This document shows, piece after piece, positions 1-13,200 of a stretch of 64,000 nucleotides of DNA. The DNA is taken from assembly GCA_037043455.1 (NCBI GenBank), contig JAWPHD010008269.1, positions 1 to 64,000 of the forward strand, written 5' to 3'. The translations under genes were made by a program, and so were the position numbers. This stretch comes from Cyrtodaria siliqua. Its lineage: Eukaryota > Mollusca > Bivalvia > Adapedonta > Hiatellidae. Within the stretch, counting starts at the first letter, position 1, and each line of letters starts with the position of its first letter. The notes below the pieces were generated by a model that saw only the letters and a list, made by a program, of their open reading frames with translations, was not told where the DNA came from and did no database searches.

Positions 1-556
1 CCTATGTAAAACTGTGACCCCCTGGGCGGGGACAAATTAGACCCCAGGGTCACCATTTGAACAAACTTAGTAGAGGACCATAAGTTGATTCTACATGTAA
101 TACATGAGAGCTCTGTGCCATGTGGTTCCAGAGAAGAAGATTTTTTTCAGTTTTTCCCTATACAAGCCTATGTAAAACTGTGACCCCCTATAGTTCAGAA
201 AATGACTCTGATGTAAATGGTCCAATCTGGATGGTTTTCGAACTTGTCCAAGCTTTGATTGATATTAACAATCTGGTAAAGTTTCTTAAAGATCGGATGA
301 AAGATGAAGGCCCTATCGTCTTAACGAGGCAAAATATAGGATTTTTAACTAAATCAAGGGCATTGTTACTGGCCTGATCTGTCTGGTTTTCGAACTTGTC
401 TGAGCTGTCATTGATATTAATAATCTGGTAAAGTTTCATAAAGATCGCATGAAAAATGAAGGCCCTATCGTCTTAACGAGACAAAAGTTAATGGATTACG
501 GACGACGCGGACGGACAGATGACAGACAACTCGCCATAAAAGGCGATCACTTCACT
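1..556 (+). repeat. Partial tandem-repeat element, helentron/HINE-like (left part outside window)
   Basis: Bases 1-180 are one unit of the same roughly 155-bp repeat seen at 2.2-3.2 kb (tgtgacccc... ending in a ttcagagaagaag segment). Bases 181-480 hold two copies of another unit (gaaggccctatcgtcttaac occurs twice). A GAC/GGAC-rich stretch follows near 495-525, then a short hairpin (tcgcc...ggcga). The order, long units, then GGACGGAC, then terminal hairpin, matches the elements at 1.95-3.6 kb and 4.06-4.89 kb, so this is probably the 3' part of a related non-autonomous transposon. No coding capacity. Confidence 0.55.
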
Positions 557-559
557 TCA

Positions 560-960
560 TTGTGGAATAATAAGAGGTGACAACACTTCAATGGCAGATA
601 TAGAGATGATATCCATCTTCAAATGGAGATAATAAAAAGCAATATCACTTCAATGGGCCAATATAAGAGGTCATTTCCCTTCAATAGGTGATAAGAGATG
701 ATATCCCATCAAAGTGGGATAATAAGAGGTGACATTCCATCAAAGGGAGATAATAAGAGGTGACATCCCATCAAAGGGAGAATAAGAGGCGACATCCCAT
801 CACAGGGAGATAATAAGAGACAATATCCCTTCAATGGCCGATAATAAGAGGTGAAATTCCTTCAATGAGAGATAATAAGAGATAATATCCTTTCAATGAG
901 AGATAACAAGAGACGATATCCCTTCAATGGGAGATAATAAAGGTGATATCCATTTAGTTT
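560..960. repeat. Minisatellite, about 31-37 bp degenerate unit
   Basis: Degenerate tandem copies of a unit close to gagataataagaggtgac followed by atcccttcaatgg; roughly eleven copies are visible by the recurring ataataagag core. It lies beyond exon 17 of the ZMYM-like gene, in what is probably its next intron. Confidence 0.8.
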
Positions 961-1080
961 TAAACAATCACAAGATAGATGTTTAACTATTCATTATTCT
1001 TGATAATACAACTCGACCAAGTAGTGTACTGTTGCCACGGATAAGATGAAAGGGCAAGGAAGAGTGCACAAACTACCAAC

Positions 1081-1201
1081 CTTCCATATCCCCCTCATCC
1101 TCACTCTCACTGCTGGACTCGGACTCCTTACCAGCCACAGCCTCGGCCATCATCAACAACTCGGCCTCGAGTGGATCTGCCGGTATCTTCTCCTGTATCT
1201 C
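1081..1201 (-). CDS. ZMYM-like exon 17 (last exon in the window)
   Basis: Acceptor ccacaacag at 1202-1210, phase 0, matching the phase-0 end of exon 16. It encodes EIQEKIPADPLEAELL, MMAEAVAG, then an acidic Ser/Glu run and GDMEG. The DPLEAELL/MAE segment following the Pro/Val block is typical of ZMYM2/3/4. The donor is uncertain: GAAG|GTTGGT (exon end 1081) or GGTTG|GTAGTT (exon end 1077). Intron 16, about 6 kb, separates it from exon 16 and is filled with repeats. Confidence 0.75.
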
Positions 1202-4200
1202 CTGTTGTGGTACAAGAACACAAACATCAATGCCAATTTGTATATTAAAGGGACACGGTAATCTTAAAGTATTTATCAAGTGTTAAAATTGGACCCTCGG
1301 TTTATTAATTCAGTTTCATTTTGACTGTAAACCTGCAAGCATGATATAATTAAATATCAAGGTACTACTAAAACCTGAAATGGAATGAGATTGTAACAAT
1401 ATTTTATTTTGCATCACCCATACCAAATTAGTAATGACATTTGGGACGGAAAAATTGACCCCTTTTGTTTTTAGTTTCTGATATCAAGCAAACTCTAACA
1501 TGATATGACACCAGTTGTAGATCATTTATCAATTTAACCAATCATTGAATTGAATTGGGTTTTATAGTCGCACCAACAGCTAAGGTCATATGGCGACTTT
1601 CCAGCTTCCACTGGTGGAGGAAGACCCCAGGTGCCCCTCCGGGCCATTTTCGTGCACGGGCGGGCACCTGGGTAACACCACCGACGTTCCGCAAGCCAGC
1701 TGGATAACTTCCTCACATAAAGATTCCTAGGCCCCTGAGGGATCGAACCTACAGCGGTGAGGGGCAAGTGATTGCAAGTCAGAGACTCTAACCACTCGGC
1801 CACGGATGCCCCAATTAACCAATCAACCAATATGATTATACCTGTGACAAACAAATGCATGTGCAACTGTATAATAATAAAACCTATTGTCAATACACTA
1901 CTCAACTATTATAATCGGTCACCCAGGTTTTTTGAAAATAACATGAATACTAACAAGAGGGCCATGATGGCCCTATATCGCTCACCTGAGTAAATTTGAA
2001 CCAATACAAGAGGGCCAAGATGGCCCTAAAGCGATCACATGAGTACTGGCACATTATCGTACTTCTTCGAAATCTTATGGTCATATACAATCTGTGCAAG
2101 TTAAGATTGTTCAAGAAATGTGGGCTCTGTTGTATATAACAACATTGATATAGACAGTTTAAGACCCTGAGAAAGTTTGGTAAAGATCAAATACAAAATG
2201 AAGGTGCTAGAGAGTAACACCTTGGGCAGAGCCAAATGTGACCCCAGGGCTACATGTAATATATGAGAACTGTGACCCCCGGGTAGAGGACCATGAGCTT
2301 ATAACAAATGCAAAATATTAAACCTCTGACTCTTGCAGTTTCAGAGAAGAAGATTTTTGAAGTTTTTCCCTATACATGTCTATGTAAAACGACCCTTGGG
2401 GCTGGGTCACCATTTGAACAAACATGGTAAAGGACCATAAGCTTACAGTAAATGCAAAATATCAAACCTCTGGCTCTTGTAGTTTCCGAGAAGATATTTA
2501 TTTTTTTCCTATATAAGTGTTTGTCTATGTAAAACTGTGACCCCGGGGTGGGGACAAATTTGACCCCTGGGTCACCATTTGAACAAACTAAGTAGAGGAC
2601 CATAAGCTGATGCTACATGTAATACATGAGAGCTCCGTGCCATGTGGTTCCAGAGAAGAAGATTTTTTTCAGTTTTTCCCTATACAAGCCTATGTAAAAC
2701 TGTGATCCCCGGGGCGGGGCCAAATGTGACCCCTGGGTCACCATTTGAACAAACTCGGTAGAGGGCCATAAGCTTATAGCAAATGCAAAATATTAAACCG
2801 CCGGCTCTTGCAGTTTCAGAGAAGAAGATTTTTTAAGTTTTTCCCTACACATGTCTATGTAAAACATGTGACCCTTGGGGCGGGGCCAAATGTGACCCGA
2901 GGGTCACCATTTGAACAAAATTGGTGAAGGACCATAAGCTTATAGTAAATGCAAAATATCAAACCTCTGGCTCTTGCAGTTTCCGAGAAGAAGATTTTGT
3001 AAATATTTTCCTATATAAGTCTATGTAAAACTGTGACCCCCGGGGCGGAGACAAATTTTAGCCCAGGGTCACCATTTGAACAAACTTAGTAGGGGACCAT
3101 AAGCTGATGCTACATGTAATACATGAGACCTCTGTGCCTTGTGGTTTCAGAGAAGAAGATTTTTTAAAGTTTTTTCCTATATGTCTATATGAAAAACATG
3201 CAAAATCTCAATATACAAACTTTGGACCCCCGAGGTATGGCCATTTTTGACCCCAGGGACTTCATGTGAACAAACTTGATAGTCTAGGCATTAGCGATCA
3301 TTTTAAAAGAAAAACTGTTGAAATCTGTTCAGCGGTTCTGGAGAAGAAGAATTTTTAAGGTTTCGACCATATATGGTAATGGCGGCCATCTTGGATGTCG
3401 CGCTGTCCTAATTTTAACAAATCTAAAACGCATTCATCTAAGGATCATCCACGTGAAGTTTGGTCAAAATTGGCTACGCGGTTTCTGAGGAGAAGTCGTT
3501 TGAAGCAAAAGTTAACGACGACGGACGACGACGGACGGACGGACGACGGACGACGGACAAAGAGTGATCCCAATAGCTCACCTTTGAGCCTTCGGCTCAG
3601 GTGAGCTAAAAACTGGAAATCACCGAAACACATACCAATATTTTATTAAGTTTACCAACAAGATTTTAGTCCAATCCAGGCAGATTAAGTATTATAAATC
3701 GCTAGCGATATTTGTTAGATGCCAGAAAAAATTTCAAATGAAAAAATACATAATTCTTTGAAAGTGACCGATTATAAAAGTTGAGTAGTGTACACTCCGA
3801 CATCAGCAAAAGGGAGGATATATATATATCTAAGTACTGGCATTACGTTAATCACCAGACTGACAGCTTCAGATATGAACTAGAACTATCACTGAAGGTG
3901 ATGAATATATCCACTTGAAGTCAAACAAAGGGCCATAATTCTGTAATAAATTAGGCAATCAACAATGGGAATGTAGAGGGACATAAGGTCATCAGTTTTT
4001 TCATGTATATGAAGTTTGGGAACAACCCATTCGAAACTGTTTGAGGAACGCAAGTAATAACAAGAGCACCGCCAACTCTACAGACGCTCGACTTTGGTGA
4101 AATTACAATTGATAAACAAGGTTTCCATCAATTACATACAAGCTTTAACCAAGATTGCTAAGTATAAAAGGGGCTATAATTTTGTTAAAAATAAAGCAAG

Positions 4201-7200
4201 AGTTATAGAGTCTGGCTCTGTGGTATTGTCTAATGATGCTGAATGCATGTGTGAAGTTTTAATCCATTATGTAAAGTACTTTGCGAGATACAAATTTACA
4301 TACAAACTTTAAACAAATTTCTTAAGTACAGATGGGGCCATAATTTTGTTTAAATAGATGCAAGAGTTATAGAACCTAACTTTGTGGTGTTGTGTTACGA
4401 TGTCCAATTCATGTGTGAAGTTTTAATCTATTATGTTAAGTTTCTTGCGAGATACAAGCTTGCATACACACTTTAACCAAGTTTTCTAAGTATGAAGGGG
4501 CCATAATTCTGTCCAAATAAAAGCAGGAGTTAGGTCAACTGACTCTGTGGTGTCACCTAATGATGCTGAATACATGTGTGAAGTTTCAATCTATTGTGTA
4601 AAGTGGTTTGGGAGATACAAGCTTTAACCAAGCTTACATACAAACTTTAACCAAGTTTTCTAAGTATAAAGGGGTCCATAATTCTGTCAAAATAAAAGCA
4701 AGAGTTATATCACCCAACTCTGTGATGTCACCTAATGATGCTGAGTGTATGTGTGAAGTTTCAATCCATTGTGTAAAGTGGTTTGGGAGATACAAGCTTA
4801 CATAAAAACTTTAACCAGGGGACGCAGACGACGACGACAACGATCAAGTGATGACAATAGTTATTTTTTCCTTCGGAAAGGTTGAGCTAAAAATGTGTTA
4901 TGTAATGGGCCAAAAATGTGTTACACAACAGGACGGGACGAGACAGGATTTACAAACAAAGTGATTCCTATATAGCCCGCACTTCAGTAGGGCATATTTG
5001 GGCAAACCAATGTTTCAAGAATGAAGAATAATGTATATCTGACCCAATCCAGAGTCAAATTTATGCACGAAACAGTAAAAAAGTAAAAAATCCAGAAAAA
5101 ATGTGTGTGTAATTAGATTCTGCCTTGCTTTTTAAATAAAGATACATATACTACAAGACTATCTCTTCTTTTTTTACAATCTTAACGACAGCCAGTACTT
5201 GATATTTTTATCTTTCATTCTTCTTTGTCTTTTTGTAATGGTGGTGGTCTTGCTAGGCTTTTCTGATAGCGCTTACTGCAAATCTTTGGTCTGGTACCAT
5301 CAAGTTCACATGTTGCTCCTTTAGCTCATGAGTTTAGTAAATATCCAATGCTTTTTGTATTGTAAGGTTAGTTTTTCCACGGATTAGTTTCTCTCTGACT
5401 TTGATTGAACTTATCCCAAACACTATGTGGTCTCTTATCATGTTGTCTACCATATCCTCTCTGTAGTGACAGTCCTTAACCCTTTCACTATCAGTCGAAA
5501 GCATTGATATTACGACCAGTGTATACCCAGTTCAACATGCACACTATGCGCAGACTGATCAGGGTTTACACTGTTCACCACTCACTAAGAATGTTTTACA
5601 TAACACTTTATATATAAAATATACCAGGAAGGTTTGAATTCAAATGTAAATTTTAGCAGACGACATTTGAAATTTGGTGGCGAAAGGGTTAATCAATAGT
5701 TTGAGCTTGGTCACAAACTGCTCGAACGGCTCTCCAGCATTTTGTTCCCTTGATCTATAGATGTATCAGCTGTGACTTGACTTGGGTTGACAGTAAGACC
5801 AGCTTTTCCTTTTCGGCATCAGTGGAGTTCCACGTGGAAATAAACTGTCGTCCTTCAGTGATCAATCTAGGCTGCGCCATTGCGCCATTGACCCCTTGGC
5901 GATCGAAATGGCGCAATTTCTGATAAGGAATGGGCACGCCGGGCACACTCGATCGGCGATGATCATTTGGTTAATTTCGGTCATTTTCTCCCATTCTGCT
6001 ATTGAGGCACACCGCGCGCACCTGCTGACTGTGTTGCGATCGATGAACTAAACTGTACAGTATTTCTACATAGTAAATACAGCGTAATCCGTCTGTTGCT
6101 ATGGCTTTACATTAGCCGTGTCAGCATCAATGATGAAGCGATTTCAGATTTTTTCTTGCCAAAAACGGCTAAAAAAACGAAGTCAGATGATAAACCTTGA
6201 GACGCTACTTTCTCATTTGAGTCAGGTGATAGCCCTACTGTCTCTCCCGGTCCCTCAACCAGCCAAAAGACCGAATATTTAAAGAAACGCGACTTTCAAA
6301 AGAAATGGTTATCCGATGATCGTTACAAAACATGGCTAGATTGAACACTGGTCTTTTTTCACTGACTCATAGCATTAGAAAGCTGAACAGTACTTCTTCT
6401 AATGTTTTGGAGGGTTAGACAACTCATGTATCTTACATTATGCTTGTAAGAGTAGTCTATCTGGGAACAACACACACTTAATTCATTTTTACTATAGGGT
6501 AACTCACCCTTAAGTCGGACTTGCCCCTGACTTATTGATGGTTGAATATCTTTCTCAACTGGAAACGGTCAATAACTGTTACTATGAAAGGGAGGCAATC
6601 AAATGATTTCTTTCATTCATAACAACAAGAATTACCCCCAATCTATTAATTTCTCCAGTTACCTTTATAGTCCAGCTCAAGGCAATTACATGTTCGACTT
6701 TGGGGCATGTCTAAATATATCTGCCCTGAAGACGATCACTGAAGTCAGGAGCCAATACCCGAACATTTTACACAAGAAGACATCTAAAATATGTAACATA
6801 TGTAAGGAAATTTATATACATACATGAAGAAAAATAAGGACAATTTCTTTATTTGAGCTTATGGCAACATCGAAGCAATTTTATGACCCACTACTGAAGT
6901 TGCAAAAAATGTCCGACTCAAGGGGATATTTTGGTGAGTGTGAAAAGTACGACGTAATCCCAGCAAAAACGCTGGTACAAACAGTTGACATCGAATGATA
7001 CATTAAACACAGAGGAAGCAACCAGATGGTTTCAGCACGCAGGAGCATGAAAATAAATAGACAGAGGTGCCGAGAACCAATAACCTGTCCGACTCAGGGG
7101 CGAGTTACCCTAATGTTACACCTTAATTTATTGATACTAGTAACATGAGTTGATCAACTATATATCGTAATATAGGGTTAACTCACCTTGTTCATACAAT

Positions 7201-10200
7201 GCTTAGAGTATACAGGTATAAATTAACCTACCTTTATTTGTTTGAGGATACTGGCGGAGCTTTTCTTGGTGGTTGGTATGAACACTGGTATGGGAATGGG
7301 TATCGGTACAGGTATATAAATTGGTGTGGGCATGCTGTACATCGCCAGCGGTGTCGGGCAGTACAGGGGAACCGGAACTGGTACAAGGTACTTGTCAGGC
7401 TCAACTTTTCCATCTGTGTAGAGAGAAGAAATAAATTTATATAAAACACTGAACTGTTTCTTAACAAGAGGTCAATGACCTTGAAGCTCTACTGATTGAT
7501 TTTGATTTCAGGAAGTGGTCGCTACAAACTTGTTTTTTGAAAAATTATTTTTAGCCGTGGCGGCCATCTTGAATTTCCGGCCGACCTGAAATTTTGCTAG
7601 GATCAATTAGACATCAAGAGCAACATTCCTGTGAAGTTTCATGAAAATCCGTCTAGTAGTTTCAGATGAGTAGTCGCTACAAGTTTTTACTATATAACTC
7701 TATGTAAACAAAGTTGGCCGCTGGCAGCCATGGTTAACGACGAATCAAAATGATTTTCGAGAAGGACCAACATCATGTCATGCTGATCATTTTAGAAAAA
7801 GTCATATATCAATATCACTTATAGTTTTCAAGAAATAGTCGCTACAAACTTGTTTTTTAAAAATCTATTTTTAGCTTTGGCGGCCATCTTTACATCAACG
7901 TGAATTTTTGCTAGGATCAACTAAACATAATGGGCGGTATTCCTATAAAGTTTCATGAAAATACATCTAGTAGTTTTGGACGAGCAGTCGCCGCAAAAAA
8001 AGTTTACGGACAGACGATGACGGACACCGCACCACGGCAAAAAAGAATTTTCCTAACCATTAATCACACTTTTAACACTCCATTACAATGAGAAATTACA
8101 ATTCTGAAATATTGTACATGCACTTTATAAAATGTAATGTTTACACATTTAGGCATACCTGTCTTACAACATTCCTTCATTTTTAACACTTCAGGTGATC
8201 AAATCGTTATTTACCCTTAACCCGCTGAGCACGACTGTAATAGCCTTTGCAACCAATGTAAACCCAGATCAGATTAATTCAAAGAAAGAACAGTCCATTA
8301 TATATATGTAGGGGATTAAGGGTTAAGTATTAAACATGATACATAACTATTACTTGCAAATTTTAAGCGTTCTAAATCAAATTGGAAAACAATTATAAAG
8401 TTTTTTTTCGATTCCTGAAAAGTTGCTGAAATGTAAATACAACGTTTCAAGAGCAACATTCCTGTGAAGTTTCATGAAAATCCGTCAAGTAGTTTCAGAG
8501 GAGTAGTCGCTACAAGTTTTCATTATATAACTCTATGTAAACAAAGATGGCCGCTGGCAGCCATGTTTAACGTCGAATCAAAACGACTTTCGACAAGGAC
8601 CAACATCATGTCATGCTGATCATTTTAGAAAAAGTCCCATATCAATATCACTTAGAGTTTTCAAGAAGTAGTCGCTACAAATTTGTTTTTTAAACACCTA
8701 TTTTTAGATTTGGCGGCCATCTTGGATTTCACATCAACATGAATTTTTGCTAGGATCAACTAGACTTCATGGGCAACATTTCTGTAAAGTTTCATGAAAA
8801 TCCATTTAGTAGTTTCAGAGGAGTAGTCGCTACAAAAAAAAGTTTACGGACAGACGGACGCCGCACCACGGCATAAGCTCTGCTGATCTCTGATCAGTCG
8901 AGCTGAAAATGAGTTTAAAAGCTGTCAGTGTCTGGTCAACATCTGTAACAGGATATGAGCTGTTGTAAATACAAACTCAGGTGATATAAAGGCACTCCCA
9001 CAGAGGGAGAGGATACAGAGAATCGGGGAACATCCCATGCTTACTATCAAATAGTACTATCAAATAGAAGGACAGAATGCCCGCTGAACATAGTGTTCCC
9101 CCCAGGTTTTAAAAAGGGCAGGGCACTCCCTGAAAAAGGGCATTTTTAAGAGTGCTAACAGGGCTCCAAAAGTAGGATAGCCCGACGCCCGGGGGGGCTA
9201 CTCCAATCTGGATCCGGGCTACTCTCGCTTTCAAAAATGGCTGCCCGTCGGGCTAGTCTAAAAAATCTCGGGGCTAGTCTAAGAAATCTCGGAACAATCA
9301 AACTTTTCAATACACATAATTCTTCCTATAATACGACATATACCCGCGGGGTTGTTAACCAGGGACCGTAACCAGCTGAAGGTCACTAATTAGTCGTGTG
9401 ATTTCAATTGTCGCTAATCCTTGTTTATTCCGGCTTTTGATCAGAATCCCTGAGGCGCACAATCATCAGTGTGCAGTAGGTCAGTTGCGAGTATTCAATT
9501 TTGATTGGTCGGTGGGTAATAACCTCATGCGGTTATTTTAAGCACTGGATTTGATTGGCCAAAAAAATAATTGTCAGTGTAGCTTTCCTGGAGATGGGTC
9601 AGGTGTCTAATTGATTTGTTGTTTTAACGATTATCAGATTACAGTAGCAATCAAAAACAATCGCTAATTGTTATAAAAGCTTTCCATTGTCCAACTTTAC
9701 TGTAAACACAACCGACTGCTGTCTGCTAATCGGGAAATGAAGTTGCTGTTTGATGTCTTGCCGAAGCTGTTCGCAGTTTGACGGGTGGGGTATTGAGACG
9801 TCGCCAATTACAAAGAAAAATAATAGTTACTCACATTCGTGCCAAACTTCAGTCCTAAACAATGGCCTAATGAAATGTTGGTTTTGTTATAAAACGTTTA
9901 TTATATACAATGGATAAATAAAAGAAAGAAAATGGAACCTTATTGTTTGATTCTAATCACATCATCATGTGTATTATTAATTTATTCTAAATAAAACGAA
10001 GTAAAAAAGCGAAGCATTAAATATCGCCATAAATTATGTATTGGCAACTATTCATTGGTAATAACCATTTTGGGGCAAGTTAAAAAAAAATCAGGGCAAG
10101 TGACTTTTCAGTCAGTGCAAGTGGACTTTTGAAATCTACTTGCCCTGGGCTAGTCCCTAATTTAAATTTTCTTGGAGCCCTGGCTAAACTATGTAAAAAG

Positions 10201-13200
10201 GGCATTTTCCAGCGCACGAAAACTTCATAATGAAACAAAAATGATGTCAATTTTATTGTTGGAAAGGAAATAAAATATGAAGTTGTCATAAATAAAAGAC
10301 AGGTACATGTGTAATGCAGTTCTCACTCATTTATTTAATTGTTTCAGCTGCTTCTCAACAAATAAGGCCGATTACTTGTATACTGACAACAAAGGGAAAC
10401 TCTCCGACTGATGAGAATAACCTAAACTTACAATCCAATAACTTTGCCAGGTTTATCAACAATCTGCTGCTTACTTCAGCCTGAATGTACATATTAATTA
10501 TATCATAGCTGTAGTAGGATCTTTTTTTTAAAGGCACAAACAAAAGTAGGGGGGCATTTGTCCACCCTTGCAAAAATATCAGGGGGGCTAATGTCAACCT
10601 TGTAAAAAGTTCAGGGGGGCATTTGTCCACCCTTGCAAAAACGTGAGGGGGCATTCGTCCACCTATACAAAAATGAGCAGGGGCGCAGATGTCCGGGGGG
10701 GGCATTTTGTCCGTATACCCACAAACCCACCAAATAACAGCAAAATTACACTGTTATCAAAACTGTTATCAAAACTGTTATCAAAACTCTATCCAGGTGT
10801 TCAGGTCATATAATAATGTATATGTGGTGACTAAAAGTACAGTTTAATTCACGGGTTATTAAATTACCCATGACTGAATATGCGTAAAATGAATTATGAG
10901 TTGGTAACTCTTAATTCGACACTCCTGTTTTGGGGTTTGGCCTGGCTGGTAAAAGCCGTTTATATTGGTCTATAGTTTGGTTTCTCAAAATGTATAAGTT
11001 TAATATATACAGGGTTCTGGAAATATTTTGAAAATCCACTTGCCCAGGGCAAGTGGATTTTCAAAAGTCACTTGCCCTGCCCATAATGTCACTTGCCCCA
11101 CATCTAAGAACACTTAATTGCCCCAAAAATTGGCGCTGACCATTATTCGTATTAAACTGGACGGACCGCCGCATAATTTGGACCATTATACTTAGTTAGA
11201 AATGAAGGGAGAATGTATTAGTTAATACATTGTATTTATTCATATAAAAAAATCAAATGGTTGCATTTCCTTCTTTTGTGTCTATTACATCTTTGTGTTA
11301 CTTAAATCATAAAATGATGAGACAGTATACAACCTCATTTTATTCCGCCCTCCCACCCCACCAATCACAACACACAACCCCATCATTTTTGATGACCATC
11401 CAAAAAAAATGCTTGGCAGCTAGTGTATGGAACTTTTAATGTCACAGTGTGTACAATTAACCAGTTGACAGAAAAAAAAGAAGCTATTGTATTCATTTAA
11501 ATGTGCGACAAGCAAAGAAACAAGACAAAAACGTTATTAGAAATATTCACTTGGCCCCCAATTTCTGCAACCATGGTAACGTTCTTACGGCTTTGTATTT
11601 TAACTAAAGGGAATTATATGAAAGCAAGAGGCATGAACAGGGGTTCCCAAGGAATTGTTTAAGAAGTAGTAACAGTAACCTTATTTATCAAAAGCGAAAG
11701 TTCAGAACATGAGAAAAAGTTCCGTGATTTTTTCTGAAATCGCGAAAACCCATGACATGCGCATATCGCTAAGTTTTGCAACTTATTTGTGTAGTATGCA
11801 CTTCCATATACGTTTAATTACAGATTATATCAATGAAATACACCAAATACCTCATAAAAGCGTATTGTTAAACGAGTGCTTCGAGTAAAAGAAATGTATT
11901 TTCGTTACGAAAAAATTATCTAAACAAAAACATAACGTCACGTGGGTCTGTCAATCATTATTTTGACACATTAAATTTGCAAATTAAGAAAGAGTTTTCT
12001 GATTTGATTGGTGGAAGGTCCAAATGACGTTCAGAGATTTCTGAATTTATGGTTGGAAGGTCACGGACATAATTGCCGCGATTTCATTGGCCGATGGACA
12101 CACGTCTGACGGTCGTGTCAGGATTGTTGTTTTCATACGGTGTAAAATGCGCGTGTGGGTTAATTAGGTTGTTTATTGAAATAATGCCACAAATTAAGCT
12201 GCCTGGGGCGAGATTGTTGATTTGTACCGAAAGTTGTTTGATCTTATTAACACTCGCTAGCGGCGAAAAACAACGGCAAGTTTTATTCAGTTACCAAAAT
12301 GAAATTCTGATATGGCTAGTTTGTCACTTGATTTGTTCTGGAATAGAAATGTCCGTCGGGCAAGTGGCGGGCAACCAGATTTGCGAAGGTCACTTGCCCG
12401 CACCCAAAATCCACTTGCCCGGGGCGTCAGGCAACCGTATTTCCGGAACCCTGATATATCTCGCCGACAGTAGGTTTAGAAACGGTGTACATATGTTTTA
12501 AAACTTGGCTTGTTGTTGGCGGGATAGCTACTGTAAATTACCTCAATACCCAGAAAACCAAATGCCAATACTTAGCATAGCAGCCTAAGAATTTCTTGGT
12601 AAAATTACAATTGTACAGCGAAAGCAAACAGTACCGCTACATGAAATGCCAAACAGCTATGTCTTTATTTACATACTAACCTTCTTGAGTTAATCTAGTT
12701 TGTGTGCCTCACATGTCATGGCCTTGATACAAAGATATTTACATTTAAATTTCATATTTCTTTTTTTAAATAATATTTATGACTGACAATCTCACCAGTT
12801 TGTGTTTCTTTGGTTTGTGTGTGGGGACGGCAAGATGTGGCCTTTGTCTGGACGAAGGGTTTACACAGCAGGGACTTGTTCTTCACCGACTTTGGGGGTG
12901 GGGGCTGTATAATGATTTGCTGTTGAACAGTCTGGTTGCCCGTGGTAGTGGTGGTAGTCTGTTAGATAAACAGAATACAGTAACATGGTGTCCTTAACGA
13001 CCTACTTAACAACTCTCACACAATCAATTTCTTTTGTAGATGGTAAACAGTCTCATGACAAAGCTTCGAAAATGAAGAATATTTAATCATCAGGTTTTTC
13101 ACGTTTCTGTCTGAATTACTAAATATTTTTATTTATTTAAACAGAATTTACAAAGCTATGCTTGATGTAGGCGCCACCAAACTGATTTTTACAAACCGAT

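Noticed and set aside
1740..1812. Genuine tRNA gene (A and B box present)
   Set aside because: It continues into a SINE body and tail and has target duplications; no proper acceptor-stem pairing was evident.
12073..12501. 142-codon ORF
   Set aside because: It crosses the right terminal inverted repeat of the element 11010-12453 and shows no domain or codon signature.
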